Source of the DNA: Deltaproteobacteria bacterium
GTDB taxonomy: Bacteria > Desulfobacterota > Desulfobacteria > Desulfobacterales > UBA5852
Direction: 5' to 3'
Length of the DNA: 64,000 nt
Assembly: GCA_020444045.1 (NCBI GenBank)
Contig: JAHLLS010000024.1
Span: 17,902 to 81,901, forward strand
Shown here: positions 54,704 to 63,952 of the stretch, piece after piece
How positions within the stretch are numbered: the first letter of the stretch is position 1
How the letters are laid out: each line of letters begins with the position of its first letter
Translations under genes and position numbers: made by a program
The notes under the pieces: generated by a model
Databases searched by the model: none
Told to the model about the DNA's origin: nothing
The model's input: the letters and a program-made list of their open reading frames with translations, nothing else

Positions 54704-54831
54704 GAGTGAAATCCCCATCCTATTTAATTTCATCGAATATCCTAAACCGACTTCACACATCCTGCGCTGCTCGATGAAATTGCAGATGATAGGGTGTCTG
54801 CAAAGACCCGTTCAACGCAAGGAGACATATT

Positions 54832-55554
54832 ATGCGCAATGATAAATTTTATCGATTGGCAGGTTCCTCACTGATCGTCTTGACGGTCTTGCTGGTGGCC
54901 CTGCCTATGGCGTTTGCCACCGAGCCTGAAAACTGGCACTTCAACGGCACTGTTATTGAAGCTTGCAGCTGTCCGATGTTCTGCTCCTGTTACTTCAATA
55001 CCGAACCGGCCTTAAATCATACCGAACACGGTGCCGAACACTTCTGCAAGTTCACCATGGCCTATAATATCAACGAAGGCCATTACGGAGAAACCGATCT
55101 GACAGGCGTCAAATTCTGGCTCGTTGGTGATCTGGGTGCCAGTTGGAAAAACGGGAACACCGAATGGGCGGTCATCACCTTCCAGCCGGGTACGACGGAT
55201 GCGCAAAAGACTGGCGTAACAACCGCGTTAAGCCACATCTTTCCGGTAAAGTGGAAATCCTTCGAGGTTGCCGAAGATGCCGAGATAGAGTGGATGGCAA
55301 CCGAAGACCGTGCCGAAGCCAGGCTCGCTGGAGGCGTCAATGCACACATCATTCTAAATAAGTGGCAGGGCATGGGTGGAAAGACCGCGGAATTCAGGAA
55401 TATCGCCTATTTTGCAGCACCGCGAAATAGCGGTTTCAAAATGATGCCCAACGAAATTGAGACATGGAAGGTGGGGGACAACGCCTTCACTTTCAAAGGT
55501 ACCACAGGCTTCATGACGACGGTCGATATGACGTCCGACGATCTGGCGATGTAG
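54832..55554 (+). CDS. DUF1326 protein with signal peptide
   Basis: 240 residues. A signal-like N-terminus (LAGSSLIVLTVLLVALPMAFA) precedes the DUF1326 domain: WHFNGTVIEACSCPMFCSCYF (two closely spaced Cys pairs), AYNINEGHYGETDLTGVKFWLVGDLGASWKNG and a conserved EFRNIAYFAAPRNSGFKMMPNEIETWKVG. The CSCPxFCSC motif suggests metal binding, copper or zinc, unproven. AAGGAG before the ATG is strong. Most DUF1326 proteins I know of lack a signal peptide, so export is a notable feature. Confidence 0.8.
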   Translation: MRNDKFYRLAGSSLIVLTVLLVALPMAFATEPENWHFNGTVIEACSCPMFCSCYFNTEPALNHTEHGAEHFCKFTMAYNINEGHYGETDLTGVKFWLVGDLGASWKNGNTEWAVITFQPGTTDAQKTGVTTALSHIFPVKWKSFEVAEDAEIEWMATEDRAEARLAGGVNAHIILNKWQGMGGKTAEFRNIAYFAAPRNSGFKMMPNEIETWKVGDNAFTFKGTTGFMTTVDMTSDDLAM

Positions 55555-55561
55555 ACCCACC

Positions 55562-55589
55562 ATGGTCCCCTCCCATGAGGGGGGACCAT
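55562..55589 (+). terminator. Hairpin after the DUF1326 gene
   Basis: ATGGTCCCC / GGGGACCAT (9 bp, about 10-base loop) starts 8 bp after the stop. There is no T-run, so it is a terminator candidate or an mRNA 3' stabiliser. Confidence 0.5.
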
Positions 55590-55778
55590 ATCTAAATGAA
55601 TCATTCTTCAACTTTTCGTTGATGGCGGCTCCAAACAAGGCCCACGTCGATGTGGACAAAAATGCCGTTATGGCAAAAATGGCTGCCGAAAAAGCCAGAT
55701 AGTCGACGCGGGAGGAGATCGAGGCCGGAAATGTCGAATATAAGGTTATAGAGTAGTTATTCGCGTCCTTGATGACCG

Positions 55779-56777
55779 CTACAAAGGCGCCCGCGAGTAA
55801 ACATCATCATTCAGTTCGCCCCGCCGTCCCAGCTTCAGATAATAGTACCCTGCCGCCGCGATCATGGCCGCATTGTCACCACAAAGATCCATCCCGGGAA
55901 TGTGAACGGCCACGCCCTGTTCGGCGCCAGTCTGGCTTACCCGCTCCCGCAGGCGGCGGTTGGCCGCCACGCCGCCCACCACCACCACGTGGCCGCAGTT
56001 TCTGCTGCGTGCCGCCTGCATCAGCTTATACGTCAACACATCAATCACCGCTTCCTGGAAACCAGCGGCCACGTCCGCAACCTGCTCGGCCATTCCTTCC
56101 GGATCGTTCTGAACCAGGCGGTTGACCGCCGACTTGATGCCGCTGAAACTGAAATCGAAACCATTGCGGTCCAGGAAAGGCCGCTTGAAGCGAATACGGG
56201 TCGGATCTCCCCGGTGCGCCAGATCGTCGATGACCTTGCCGCCGGGATATCCCAAACCGAGCACCTTGGCGACCTTGTCATAAGCTTCGCCGGCTGCATC
56301 GTCCCGCGTCTGCCCCATCCGTTCGATTTCCGTAAAACCGGTCACATAATAAATGGCGGTGTGCCCCCCCGAGGCCAACAGGGCACAGAAGGGAAAATCC
56401 GGCGGGTCGTCTTCCAGAAAGACCGAAAGAATATGACCTTCCAGGTGGTTGACCCCCACCCAGGGGATATCCAGCCCGTAGGCCAACGCCTTGGCGAACG
56501 AATACCCCACGAGAAGCGACCCCACCAGGCCCGGCCCCTGGGTCACCGCCACGGCGTCCAGATCGTTCTTTTTATGCCCTGCCTGGTCCAGGGCATCTGT
56601 CACCACCGGCAGAATGGCTTCGATATGTTTGCGTGACGCCAACTCGGGCACTACCCCACCGTAGCGATGGTGAACATCCACCTGGGATGCCACCACCGAC
56701 GATAGAACACGGCAGCCGTCTTCCACGACCGCCGCGGCCGTCTCGTCACACGAGGATTCGATACCCAATATCAACAT
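55779..56777 (-). CDS. tsaD: tRNA threonylcarbamoyladenosine synthase subunit TsaD
   Basis: 332 residues of the Kae1/TsaD family: MLILGIESSCDETAAAVVE, VVPELASRKHIEAILPVV (first metal His), TQGPGLVGSLLVGYSFAKALA, VNHLEGHILSVF (HxxxH), ASGGHTAIYYV, GEAYDKVAKVLGLGYPGG, and near the C-terminus VVGGVAANRRLRE and DLCGDNAAMIA. It transfers the threonylcarbamoyl group to A37 of ANN-decoding tRNAs. The ATG at 56777 has GAGATT just upstream; the frame is open about 39 codons further without homology. Confidence 0.95.
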   Translation of the reverse strand: MLILGIESSCDETAAAVVEDGCRVLSSVVASQVDVHHRYGGVVPELASRKHIEAILPVVTDALDQAGHKKNDLDAVAVTQGPGLVGSLLVGYSFAKALAYGLDIPWVGVNHLEGHILSVFLEDDPPDFPFCALLASGGHTAIYYVTGFTEIERMGQTRDDAAGEAYDKVAKVLGLGYPGGKVIDDLAHRGDPTRIRFKRPFLDRNGFDFSFSGIKSAVNRLVQNDPEGMAEQVADVAAGFQEAVIDVLTYKLMQAARSRNCGHVVVVGGVAANRRLRERVSQTGAEQGVAVHIPGMDLCGDNAAMIAAAGYYYLKLGRRGELNDDVYSRAPL

Positions 56778-57076
56778 GATAATCTCATTACGATTGCCAA
56801 AGGCGCTGCCTTCTCTACATGAAAATGGCCGGACGTCATTGACATCCGGCCGTGAAAGCGATTCTTGTGCTATCGACCGGTTCCTGGACTTCACGCCCTA
56901 TGGGCACAGAACCGAGAATCGAATATTATCGTTGGGGACGCTTCGGACTCCCGCCGGGAGCCGGCCGCACCGGCTTTCAACTCCCGCAAAGCGGGGCCTG
57001 CTGGGCGCCCTTGGAAACCCACGCCAGAAAACGCCGCAGCCATCCGGACCCGCCGTTGGGTAACTTCGGTTTTTGC

Positions 57077-58144
57077 TTATTGGGCGCGGCAGGCATCGTT
57101 TTCCACCCAATCGATACGCGGGCCGGTTTCCGAACGTTTGATGATCTCACCGATGATGAACACTTTCTCGTCCATACCCCGCAGGCGCGCCACCACTTCG
57201 GAGGTGACCTGCTCCGGCACGATAGCAATCATTCCGATGCCGTTGTTGAACGTGCGTTTCATTTCATTGTCGGCAATCTTGCCAGCTTTCTGCAAAAAGG
57301 GAAAAATCGGTGGGATATCCCAACTGCCCTCGAACATGCGAATGCCACAGGAGTCCGGGATGACGCGCACCACGTTTTCCGAAATGCCGCCGCCGGTGAT
57401 GTGCGCCAGGCCGCGCAGGGGCAAGTCCCTCGCCAGGCTTTCAATCGCCGACGCATAGATGCGGGTGGGGGTCAGCAGCTCTTCTCCGATGGTCCGACCC
57501 AGGTCCGGGACATGGGTTGTGACATCCATCTTGAGGACATCGAAAACGATCTTGCGCACCAGCGAATAGCCGTTGCTGTGCAGCCCGCTGGAAGCAATGC
57601 CCACCAGGTTGTCCCCCCGGCGGATTTCGCTCCCGTCGATAATCTTGGCGTTGTCCACCAGCCCCACGGCAAAGCCGGCCAGGTCGTATTCATTGTCCTT
57701 GTAAAAACCCGGCATTTCAGCGGTCTCACCACCGATCAGAGCGCAGCCCGCCTGTCGGCAGCCATCGCCGATGCCGCTGATCACCGCTTCGGCCAAGCCT
57801 TCATCCAGCCGTCCGGTGGCGAAGTAATCGAGGAAAAATAGCGGACGTGCCCCCTGGACGAGAATGTCGTTGACGCACATGGCCACCAGGTCGATCCCCA
57901 CCGTATCGTGCCGGCCGGTCAGGAAGGCGATTTTGAGTTTGGTGCCCACCCCGTCGGTGGAACTGACCAGAACCGGCTTTTCCATCTGGGCGACATTCAG
58001 CGAAAACAAGCCGCCGAACCCGCCGATATCCCCCATGACACCGGGACGCGCGGTCGATTTGGCGATTGTTTTTATGCGATCCACCAGGCGGTTGGCTTTA
58101 TCGATATCCACGCCGGATGCTGCGTAGGTCAACTCCTCTGTCAT
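57077..58144 (-). CDS. purM: Phosphoribosylformylglycinamidine cyclo-ligase PurM
   Basis: 355 residues, normal length. Shows YAASGVDIDKANRLVDRIK, STDGVGTKLKIAF, IDLVAMCVNDILVQGARPLFFLDYFATG, ALIGGETAEMPGFY, GIASSGLHSNGYSLVRKIVF and LAHITGGGISENVVRVIPD. It closes the imidazole ring in purine synthesis (FGAM to AIR). AGGAG eight bases before the ATG at 58144 decides between two nearby ATGs. It lies 299 bp upstream of tsaD on the same strand. Confidence 0.95.
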   Translation of the reverse strand: MTEELTYAASGVDIDKANRLVDRIKTIAKSTARPGVMGDIGGFGGLFSLNVAQMEKPVLVSSTDGVGTKLKIAFLTGRHDTVGIDLVAMCVNDILVQGARPLFFLDYFATGRLDEGLAEAVISGIGDGCRQAGCALIGGETAEMPGFYKDNEYDLAGFAVGLVDNAKIIDGSEIRRGDNLVGIASSGLHSNGYSLVRKIVFDVLKMDVTTHVPDLGRTIGEELLTPTRIYASAIESLARDLPLRGLAHITGGGISENVVRVIPDSCGIRMFEGSWDIPPIFPFLQKAGKIADNEMKRTFNNGIGMIAIVPEQVTSEVVARLRGMDEKVFIIGEIIKRSETGPRIDWVENDACRAQ

Positions 58145-58382
58145 GGTCATATCTCCTGGAACGGCAATTGTTGCGAGCCTCCAACAACTCGATTTCCCTC
58201 CCTGATAAGCCAAAACAATTTTTTTGACAAGCCCCCAGCGATAATGTAACTCACTTCCCATACCGTTGAAGCAGACGGGTTTTATCGCCAAAGCCGACCC
58301 CATGGGGTTTTCCGCCCAGCGGGTCTGGACGACGCCCGTTGCGAACGTTTCATGATATCAACGCAACTCCAAGAGGTGTGAG

Positions 58383-59552
58383 ATGACGCGCTTTGCCCGA
58401 TTAGACCGCCTGCCGCCCTATGTTTTCGCCACTGTCAATGAATTGAAAATGGAATGCCGGCGGGCCGGCGAGGATATCATCGATATGGGCATGGGCAACC
58501 CCGACCTGTCCACCCCGCCCCACATCGTCGAAAAAATGGTGGAAGCCGCCGGAAAACAGCACAACCACCGCTATTCGGCCTCCATGGGCATCACGCGCCT
58601 GCGCAGCGCCATTGCCGCCTGGTACAGCCGCCGGTTCAACGTCGATATCGATCCGGACCGGGAAGCCATCGTGACCATCGGTGTCAAGGAAGGCATGTCC
58701 CACCTCGTACTGGTTACGATCCGTCCGGGCGATGTGGTGTTTACCCCAACCCCCACCTATCCCATTCATCCCTACTCGGCCATCATAGCCGGCGGCGACG
58801 TGCGGGGCATTCCGGTGGGTCCCGGCAACGACTTCTTCGCCAATCTGGTCGAAGCCACGCGGCAGACCTGGCCCAAACCCAAAATCCTGATTATCAGCTA
58901 CCCCCACAACCCCACCACCGAGGTGGTGGATTCGGAATTCTTCGATAAGATCGTGGCCTACGCCAAGGAGCACGACATCATGGTCATCCATGACTTTGCC
59001 TATGCCGACCTGACCTTCGACGGCTACCAGGCCCCCAGTTTCCTGCAGGCCAAGGGTGCCCGGGACGTCGGGGTGGAATTCTTCTCCATGTCCAAAAGCT
59101 ACAGCATGCCGGGATGGCGGGTCGGTTTTTGCGTCGGTAACGAGGAGATCATCTCGGCCCTGAAGCGCATCAAGAGCTATCTGGATTATGGGATATTCCA
59201 GCCGATCCAGATTGCCTCCATCATTGCGTTAAACGAAGACCAGAGCTGCGTGGCCGAGATCCGGGACACCTACCGCGAACGCCGGGATGCCCTGATTACG
59301 GGTCTGGGGCGGGCCGGCTGGGACGTCCCCTCTCCCAAGGGCACCATGTTCGTCTGGGCCCGCATACCGGAAGCATTCCGCCACATGGGGTCGGTGGATT
59401 TTTCCAAGTTCCTGATCCGGGAAGCCAAAGTGGCGGTGTCCCCCGGGTTGGGCTTCGGCAACTACGGGGATGATTACGTCCGCTTCGCCCTGATTGAAAA
59501 CAGCATGCGCATCGGCCAGGCGGTGCGAGGCATCCGCAATGTCATAAAATAA
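58383..59552 (+). CDS. Class I/II pyridoxal-phosphate aminotransferase (AlaC/DapL-like)
   Basis: 389 residues. PLP-enzyme marks are MGMGNPDLSTPPHIVEKM, NHRYSASMGITRLRSAIA, SYPHNPTTEVVD, IHDFAYADLTFDGY and the Schiff-base lysine in SMSKSYSMPGWRVGF (Lys about 238). AlaC-type enzymes transaminate alanine or related amino acids. The next gene downstream on the same strand is homoserine dehydrogenase, so a role in aspartate-family or alanine synthesis is plausible. AGAGGTGTGAG precedes the ATG. Confidence 0.88.
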   Translation: MTRFARLDRLPPYVFATVNELKMECRRAGEDIIDMGMGNPDLSTPPHIVEKMVEAAGKQHNHRYSASMGITRLRSAIAAWYSRRFNVDIDPDREAIVTIGVKEGMSHLVLVTIRPGDVVFTPTPTYPIHPYSAIIAGGDVRGIPVGPGNDFFANLVEATRQTWPKPKILIISYPHNPTTEVVDSEFFDKIVAYAKEHDIMVIHDFAYADLTFDGYQAPSFLQAKGARDVGVEFFSMSKSYSMPGWRVGFCVGNEEIISALKRIKSYLDYGIFQPIQIASIIALNEDQSCVAEIRDTYRERRDALITGLGRAGWDVPSPKGTMFVWARIPEAFRHMGSVDFSKFLIREAKVAVSPGLGFGNYGDDYVRFALIENSMRIGQAVRGIRNVIK

Positions 59553-59599
59553 ACCGTGACGCCCGGAAACTCGATGGACTCGCAAAAAGTCCGATTTCA

Positions 59600-59723
59600 G
59601 AAGGTTTCGTAAGAAGTTCGAGATCAAGGCTTGCGAATCCCGAGGAAAGAGGCCTACTTACGGTACGCCGCAATGACGAGGGATGACGCGTAACGCCGAT
59701 ATCGGACTTCTTACGAAACCGTC
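59600..59723 (+). repeat. Dispersed intergenic palindrome, copy C
   Basis: Ends GAAGGTTTCGTAAGAAGTTC (59600-59619) and its near-complement (59704-59723, GACTTCTTACGAAACCGTC) form a long stem. The interior has GAGGCCTACTTACGGTACGCCGCAAT and GACGAGGGATGACGCG, as in copies A and B. It is in the same orientation as A. It lies between the aminotransferase and hom genes. Confidence 0.85.
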
Positions 59724-59934
59724 AAAATTGACCGGCGGGTTTCCCCACAACGGCAAATTTGGTAAAGGTGGTCCGTTTGATGTCCGGATCACCTTCGTCA
59801 CGAAGGTGGCAAACCTGATCCAAGCGGCCTCCGGGCCCGCATGCAACGCGTACCGATTGATCATCACGACCAAACCGACTACGTACTCCGGTCTCATGAA
59901 CGCAACGGTCGCACGATAGAGAGGAGTTTGGGGA

Positions 59935-61251
59935 ATGACGACACTGCAGGTGGGATTGCTGGGATTCGGAACGGTAGGCGCCGGCGTCGCACGGTTGTTG
60001 ACCGACAGTGCCGATCGCATCCGAGACCGGCTGGGAATGGGCCTGAACCTCAAATATGTGGCTGACATCGACTTGACAACGGACCGGGGCGTGCGCCTGG
60101 CAGACGGTGTGCTGATCGACGACGCCGAGCGGGTCGTCAACGATCCCGAGGTGGATATCGTCATCGAGATGATCGGGGGCGAAGGCATTGCTAAAACCCT
60201 GATCCTGCAAGCCATCGCTAACGGTAAACACGTGGTCACGGCCAACAAGGCCCTCCTTGCCAAACACGGGAAGGAACTCTTCCAGGCAGCCGACCGCAAA
60301 GGTGTCGATCTGGCCTACGAAGCCAGCGTGGGGGGCTGCATGCCGGTCATCAAGACCCTGCGGGAGTCCCTGGTGGGCAACCGGATCAACGGCATGAGCG
60401 GCATCTTGAACGGCACCTGCAACTACATTTTGAGCCGCATCACGGACGAAGGCATCGACTTCCGCGAGGCCCTCGCCAAGGCCACGGAAGCCGGCTATGC
60501 CGAAGCCGACCCCACCCTGGACGTGGAAGGCTTCGACACGGCCCACAAACTGGCCATCCTGACATCACTGGCCTACGGGACCGAGGTGGATTTTGATGAC
60601 ATCTTCATCGAGGGCATCACGCAGATCACCCCGCTGGATATCGACTTTGCCCGCCAGTTCGGCTACCGGATCAAGCTGCTGGCCATCAGCAAAAATCATG
60701 GCGACCGGGTCGAGGCCCGCGTGCACCCCACCATGATTCCCGAAGGCAATCTTCTCTCCACCATCAGCGGCTCCCTGAACGCCCTTAACATCTCCGGCGA
60801 CGCGGTGGGCGATGTCATGCTCTACGGCCATGGGGCCGGCATGATGCCCACCGCCAGTGCCGTCGTGGGGGATGTGGTGGACATCGCGCGCAACCTGTCC
60901 CGAGGGGCCACCGGCCGGGTGCCGCTGCGGTCCTTCCAGCCGGACAAGATCAGCTGCATTCCGATTGTTTCGGTGGATGAACTGGTCACCCACTATTACT
61001 TCCGGTTCACCGTCAAGGACCAACCGGGGGTGCTGTCCACCATCTCTGGAATTCTAGGCGAGTATGGCATCAGCATCCAGTCCGTCCAGCAGAAAGGCCG
61101 CAAATCAAGTGGTGCCGTACCGGTCGTCATGCTGACGCACCGGGCCCGGGAAGCGGATGTGCAGAAGGCTTTCCGCCGGATCGAAGCACTCGACGTCGTC
61201 GATGAAAAACCCATGCTGATCCGGCTGGAAGACAACGGCGGGATAGACTGA
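59935..61251 (+). CDS. hom: Homoserine dehydrogenase
   Basis: 438 residues: NAD(P) domain with LLGFGTVGAGVARLL, VVTANKALLAKHGKEL, the catalytic part YEASVGGCMPVIKTLRESL, GTCNYILSRI, ADPTLDVEGFDTAHKLAILTSLAYG and a C-terminal ACT domain (about 350-430, YYFRFTVKDQPGVLSTISGILGEYGISIQSVQQK), which is likely the threonine feedback site. It makes homoserine from aspartate semialdehyde. GAGGAG 11 bases before the ATG supports the start. Confidence 0.95.
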   Translation: MTTLQVGLLGFGTVGAGVARLLTDSADRIRDRLGMGLNLKYVADIDLTTDRGVRLADGVLIDDAERVVNDPEVDIVIEMIGGEGIAKTLILQAIANGKHVVTANKALLAKHGKELFQAADRKGVDLAYEASVGGCMPVIKTLRESLVGNRINGMSGILNGTCNYILSRITDEGIDFREALAKATEAGYAEADPTLDVEGFDTAHKLAILTSLAYGTEVDFDDIFIEGITQITPLDIDFARQFGYRIKLLAISKNHGDRVEARVHPTMIPEGNLLSTISGSLNALNISGDAVGDVMLYGHGAGMMPTASAVVGDVVDIARNLSRGATGRVPLRSFQPDKISCIPIVSVDELVTHYYFRFTVKDQPGVLSTISGILGEYGISIQSVQQKGRKSSGAVPVVMLTHRAREADVQKAFRRIEALDVVDEKPMLIRLEDNGGID

Positions 61252-61439
61252 AGAATAAGTTCCAAGGATTGGTTTTAATACCCTTTGTCCCGCGGCGACG
61301 CGCAGGGGCAAGCGGGAGATCGGCGGTTTCTATTGGTTACGTTTCTTTTCCCGCGAAAGAAAATAACAACGGGATAAAATGCAAATAGGGTCCATAAGGG
61401 ATTTGCGGTTCCACCATCAAAACGAGATTGCGAGGATCG

Positions 61440-62054
61440 ATGCATATTGTCTGTTCTGATTTAGAAGGTGTGTTTGTGCCGGAAATCTGGATCAATGTCG
61501 CCCAGATCACCGGTATCGATGAGCTGCGGCTGACGACCCGCGACATCTCCGATTATAATGTCCTGATGCGCAAACGGCTCGGGCTCCTGGATGAAAACGG
61601 TCTGACCCTGAAAGATATCCAAAACGTCATCGCCACCATGGAACCGCTCAGGGGCGCCCTGGAATTCCTGGATTGGCTCAGGGAGCGCACGCGCCTGATC
61701 ATCGTATCGGACACGTTTGTCGAATTCGCCGACCCGCTGATCGCCAAGCTGAAACGCCCGACCCTCTTTTGCAATTCACTGGTGGTAGCGCCCGACGGAC
61801 AGATTACCGACTATAACCTGCGCCAGGAGGATGGCAAGCGTAAGGTGGTGGAAGGCTTGCAGCGCATGAATTTCCAGGTCGTTGCCATGGGCGACTCTTA
61901 CAACGACATTACCATGCTGAAGAAAGCGGAAAAGGGCATTCTCTTCCGCCCTCCGGAAAACGTGATCGCCGAGTTCCCGGAATTCCCTGTGACCGACAAT
62001 TTCGACGATTTGAAAGCCCTCTTGCAGGAGGCCCTCGCCGGCCTCGAAAACTGA
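61440..62054 (+). CDS. thrH: Phosphoserine phosphatase / homoserine phosphotransferase ThrH
   Basis: 204 residues, HAD superfamily. Shows motif I CSDLEGVFVPEIW (nucleophile Asp, with the DxEGV variant of ThrH), IIVSDTFVEF (motif II), and GDSYNDITML (motif IV) preceded by Lys. ThrH can phosphorylate homoserine using phosphoserine, which fits its place directly after hom: together they could replace a thrB step. GAGGATCG upstream supports the ATG at 61440. Confidence 0.92.
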   Translation: MHIVCSDLEGVFVPEIWINVAQITGIDELRLTTRDISDYNVLMRKRLGLLDENGLTLKDIQNVIATMEPLRGALEFLDWLRERTRLIIVSDTFVEFADPLIAKLKRPTLFCNSLVVAPDGQITDYNLRQEDGKRKVVEGLQRMNFQVVAMGDSYNDITMLKKAEKGILFRPPENVIAEFPEFPVTDNFDDLKALLQEALAGLEN

Positions 62055-62129
62055 TCGCAAAGAACCGGGGAAAAGCGGTTGCATCGAGGAACAACGTAAA
62101 CGCGAAACGCCCCGACGGGACACGCATCC

Positions 62130-63578
62130 ATGCACAAACTCATCCATCGCTTTGCCGACTGCCGCCTGCTGGTGATCGGAGACTTGATGATCGACGAATA
62201 TGTCTGGGGGGATGTCGATCGCATTTCGCCGGAAGCTCCGGTACAGGTGGTATCCGTTATCCGGGAAGACCTGACCCTGGGTGGGGCCGGCAACGTGGTC
62301 AACAATCTGCGGGCACTGGGGGCCCAGGTATCCGTGGCCGGGGTGGTGGGCACGGCGGCCGATGGCGACCGCCTGATCGACATGTTCAACGGCCTGCAGG
62401 TCGACTGCCGCGGCGTGGTGCAGGAGGCCGAACGCCCCACCACCCGTAAAACCCGGATTATCGCCTCCAACCAGCACGTGCTGCGCGTCGACCGTGAAAC
62501 CAAACGCGAAATATCGAGCACATCATTTGACCGGCTGGTGACGTTTATGGAAGCCGTGATGCCGGACATCGATATCGTGCTGGTTTCCGACTACGACAAG
62601 GGGCTCGTAACGGAAAACCTGATGGAACGGGTAACGGCTGCGGCCAACCGCCACGGCAAGTTCGTCATCGTCGACCCCAAAGGCCTGAACTACCAGAAAT
62701 ACAAGGGCGCCACCCTGCTCACGCCCAACCGCAAGGAAGCCTCCCTGGCGGCGGGCATTGACATCGTGGATGATGCCTCGCTGGAAATGGCGGCTGAAAG
62801 GATCATGGCCACGGCGGGTTTGGATAAGCTGCTGATCACCCTTGGAAAAGATGGGATGGCGCTGTTTACCAAAGGCAGCCCACTCTACCGCATCGCCACC
62901 CGGGCCCGCCAAGTGTACGATGTCTCGGGCGCCGGTGACACCGTGTTGTCGGTCCTGGGCCTGACGTTAGGCCTGGGCGCATCTTTTCAGGACGGCATCG
63001 TCATGGCCAATGCCGCTGCCGGCATCGTGGTCGGTAAGGTTGGCACCGCCCCGGTCGGCGTCGATGAGTTGCAGTCCGCGCTCACTAATACGGGGCAGCG
63101 CTTCCCCTCCAAACATCGTACCTTGCAGGAACTCCCCGCCCTGGTTGGCGACCTGCAGCGACGGAACAATAAAATCGTCCTGACCAATGGGTGTTTCGAC
63201 CTGCTGCACGCGGGCCATGTGCAGCTTTTCGCCGCCGCCAAGGAATTGGGCGATTTCCTGATCGTTGCCATCGACGACGATGCGTCCGTCCGGGCACTCA
63301 AAGGCAACGGCCGCCCCGTGATCCGGGCAACCGAACGTATCCGCATCCTGAGCGCGCTGGACAGTGTCGACGCTGTCGTGGTGTTCGCCTCCAACGAGTT
63401 TGAAATGCTGCTCGAGGCCGTCAAACCGGATATCCTCGTCAAAGGCAGCAACTACGAATCCTCCCAGGTACGCGGCGGCGACCTCGTCACCCGGCAGGGA
63501 GGGCGGGTGGCCCTGATCCCCGTCAGCGAGAATATTTCGTCATCGCAAATTATTAAAACCATCAAAAACAGCGCTTAG
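62130..63578 (+). CDS. hldE: Bifunctional heptose 7-phosphate kinase / heptose 1-phosphate adenylyltransferase HldE
   Basis: 482 residues. N-terminal PfkB/ribokinase-like kinase (about 1-325) with GDLMIDEYVWGDVDRISPEAPVQVV, GGAGNVVNNL, TPNRKEA and DVSGAGDTVLSVLGLTL. C-terminal cytidylyltransferase-like domain (350-482) with TNGCFDLLHAGHVQLFAAAKELGD, and AERIRILSALDSVD-type motif seen as ATERIRILSALDSVDAVV. It makes ADP-heptose for lipopolysaccharide. It starts 75 bp after thrH. Confidence 0.95.
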   Translation: MHKLIHRFADCRLLVIGDLMIDEYVWGDVDRISPEAPVQVVSVIREDLTLGGAGNVVNNLRALGAQVSVAGVVGTAADGDRLIDMFNGLQVDCRGVVQEAERPTTRKTRIIASNQHVLRVDRETKREISSTSFDRLVTFMEAVMPDIDIVLVSDYDKGLVTENLMERVTAAANRHGKFVIVDPKGLNYQKYKGATLLTPNRKEASLAAGIDIVDDASLEMAAERIMATAGLDKLLITLGKDGMALFTKGSPLYRIATRARQVYDVSGAGDTVLSVLGLTLGLGASFQDGIVMANAAAGIVVGKVGTAPVGVDELQSALTNTGQRFPSKHRTLQELPALVGDLQRRNNKIVLTNGCFDLLHAGHVQLFAAAKELGDFLIVAIDDDASVRALKGNGRPVIRATERIRILSALDSVDAVVVFASNEFEMLLEAVKPDILVKGSNYESSQVRGGDLVTRQGGRVALIPVSENISSSQIIKTIKNSA

Positions 63579-63581
63579 GCC

Positions 63582-63893
63582 ATGGTTTTTTCCGACCACC
63601 CCGACGGCTTGCTGATTGACGTGCGGGTTCAGCCCAAATCGTCAAAAAACGCCATCGTCGGCATTCACGGAGAAGCGCTCAAGATCAAACTCAATGCCCC
63701 CCCCGTGGAAGGAAAAGCCAACAAAGCCCTCATCCAGTTGTTGGCTAAGCTCTTAAAATGCCCCAAATCCAATGTGAAAATCGTATCCGGCCAGGCCAGC
63801 CGCAACAAGCGCCTCCTGATTCACATCCACAATAACGACGATATTGAATCCCTGAAAGAATCGTTGAAAAAGATTCTGCTGGATCAGATTTAG
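63582..63893 (+). CDS. yggU: YggU/DUF167 family protein
   Basis: 103 residues with LIDVRVQPKSSKNAIVGIHGEALKIKLNAPPVEGKANKALIQLLAKLL, and VKIVSGQASRNKRLLI, the conserved DUF167 core. The function is unknown. It starts 3 bp after the hldE stop, so translation is probably coupled. Confidence 0.92.
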   Translation: MVFSDHPDGLLIDVRVQPKSSKNAIVGIHGEALKIKLNAPPVEGKANKALIQLLAKLLKCPKSNVKIVSGQASRNKRLLIHIHNNDDIESLKESLKKILLDQI

Positions 63894-63906
63894 TTTCGAT
63901 AAGGAC

Positions 63907-63934
63907 TTGACAATCAAAGCATGTAAGATTAGAT
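63907..63934 (+). promoter_or_regulatory. Promoter of the initiator tRNA gene
   Basis: TTGACA (63907-63912) and TTAGAT (63929-63934) with a 16-bp spacer. The tRNA begins 18 bp after the -10. Good match to a sigma-70 promoter. Confidence 0.7.
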
Positions 63935-63952
63935 TCCCTTTTTACAAATTGA

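Noticed and set aside
54524..54760. 78-codon minus-strand ORF before the DUF1326 gene
   Set aside because: No ribosome site, no recognisable domain, and it overlaps the likely promoter region.
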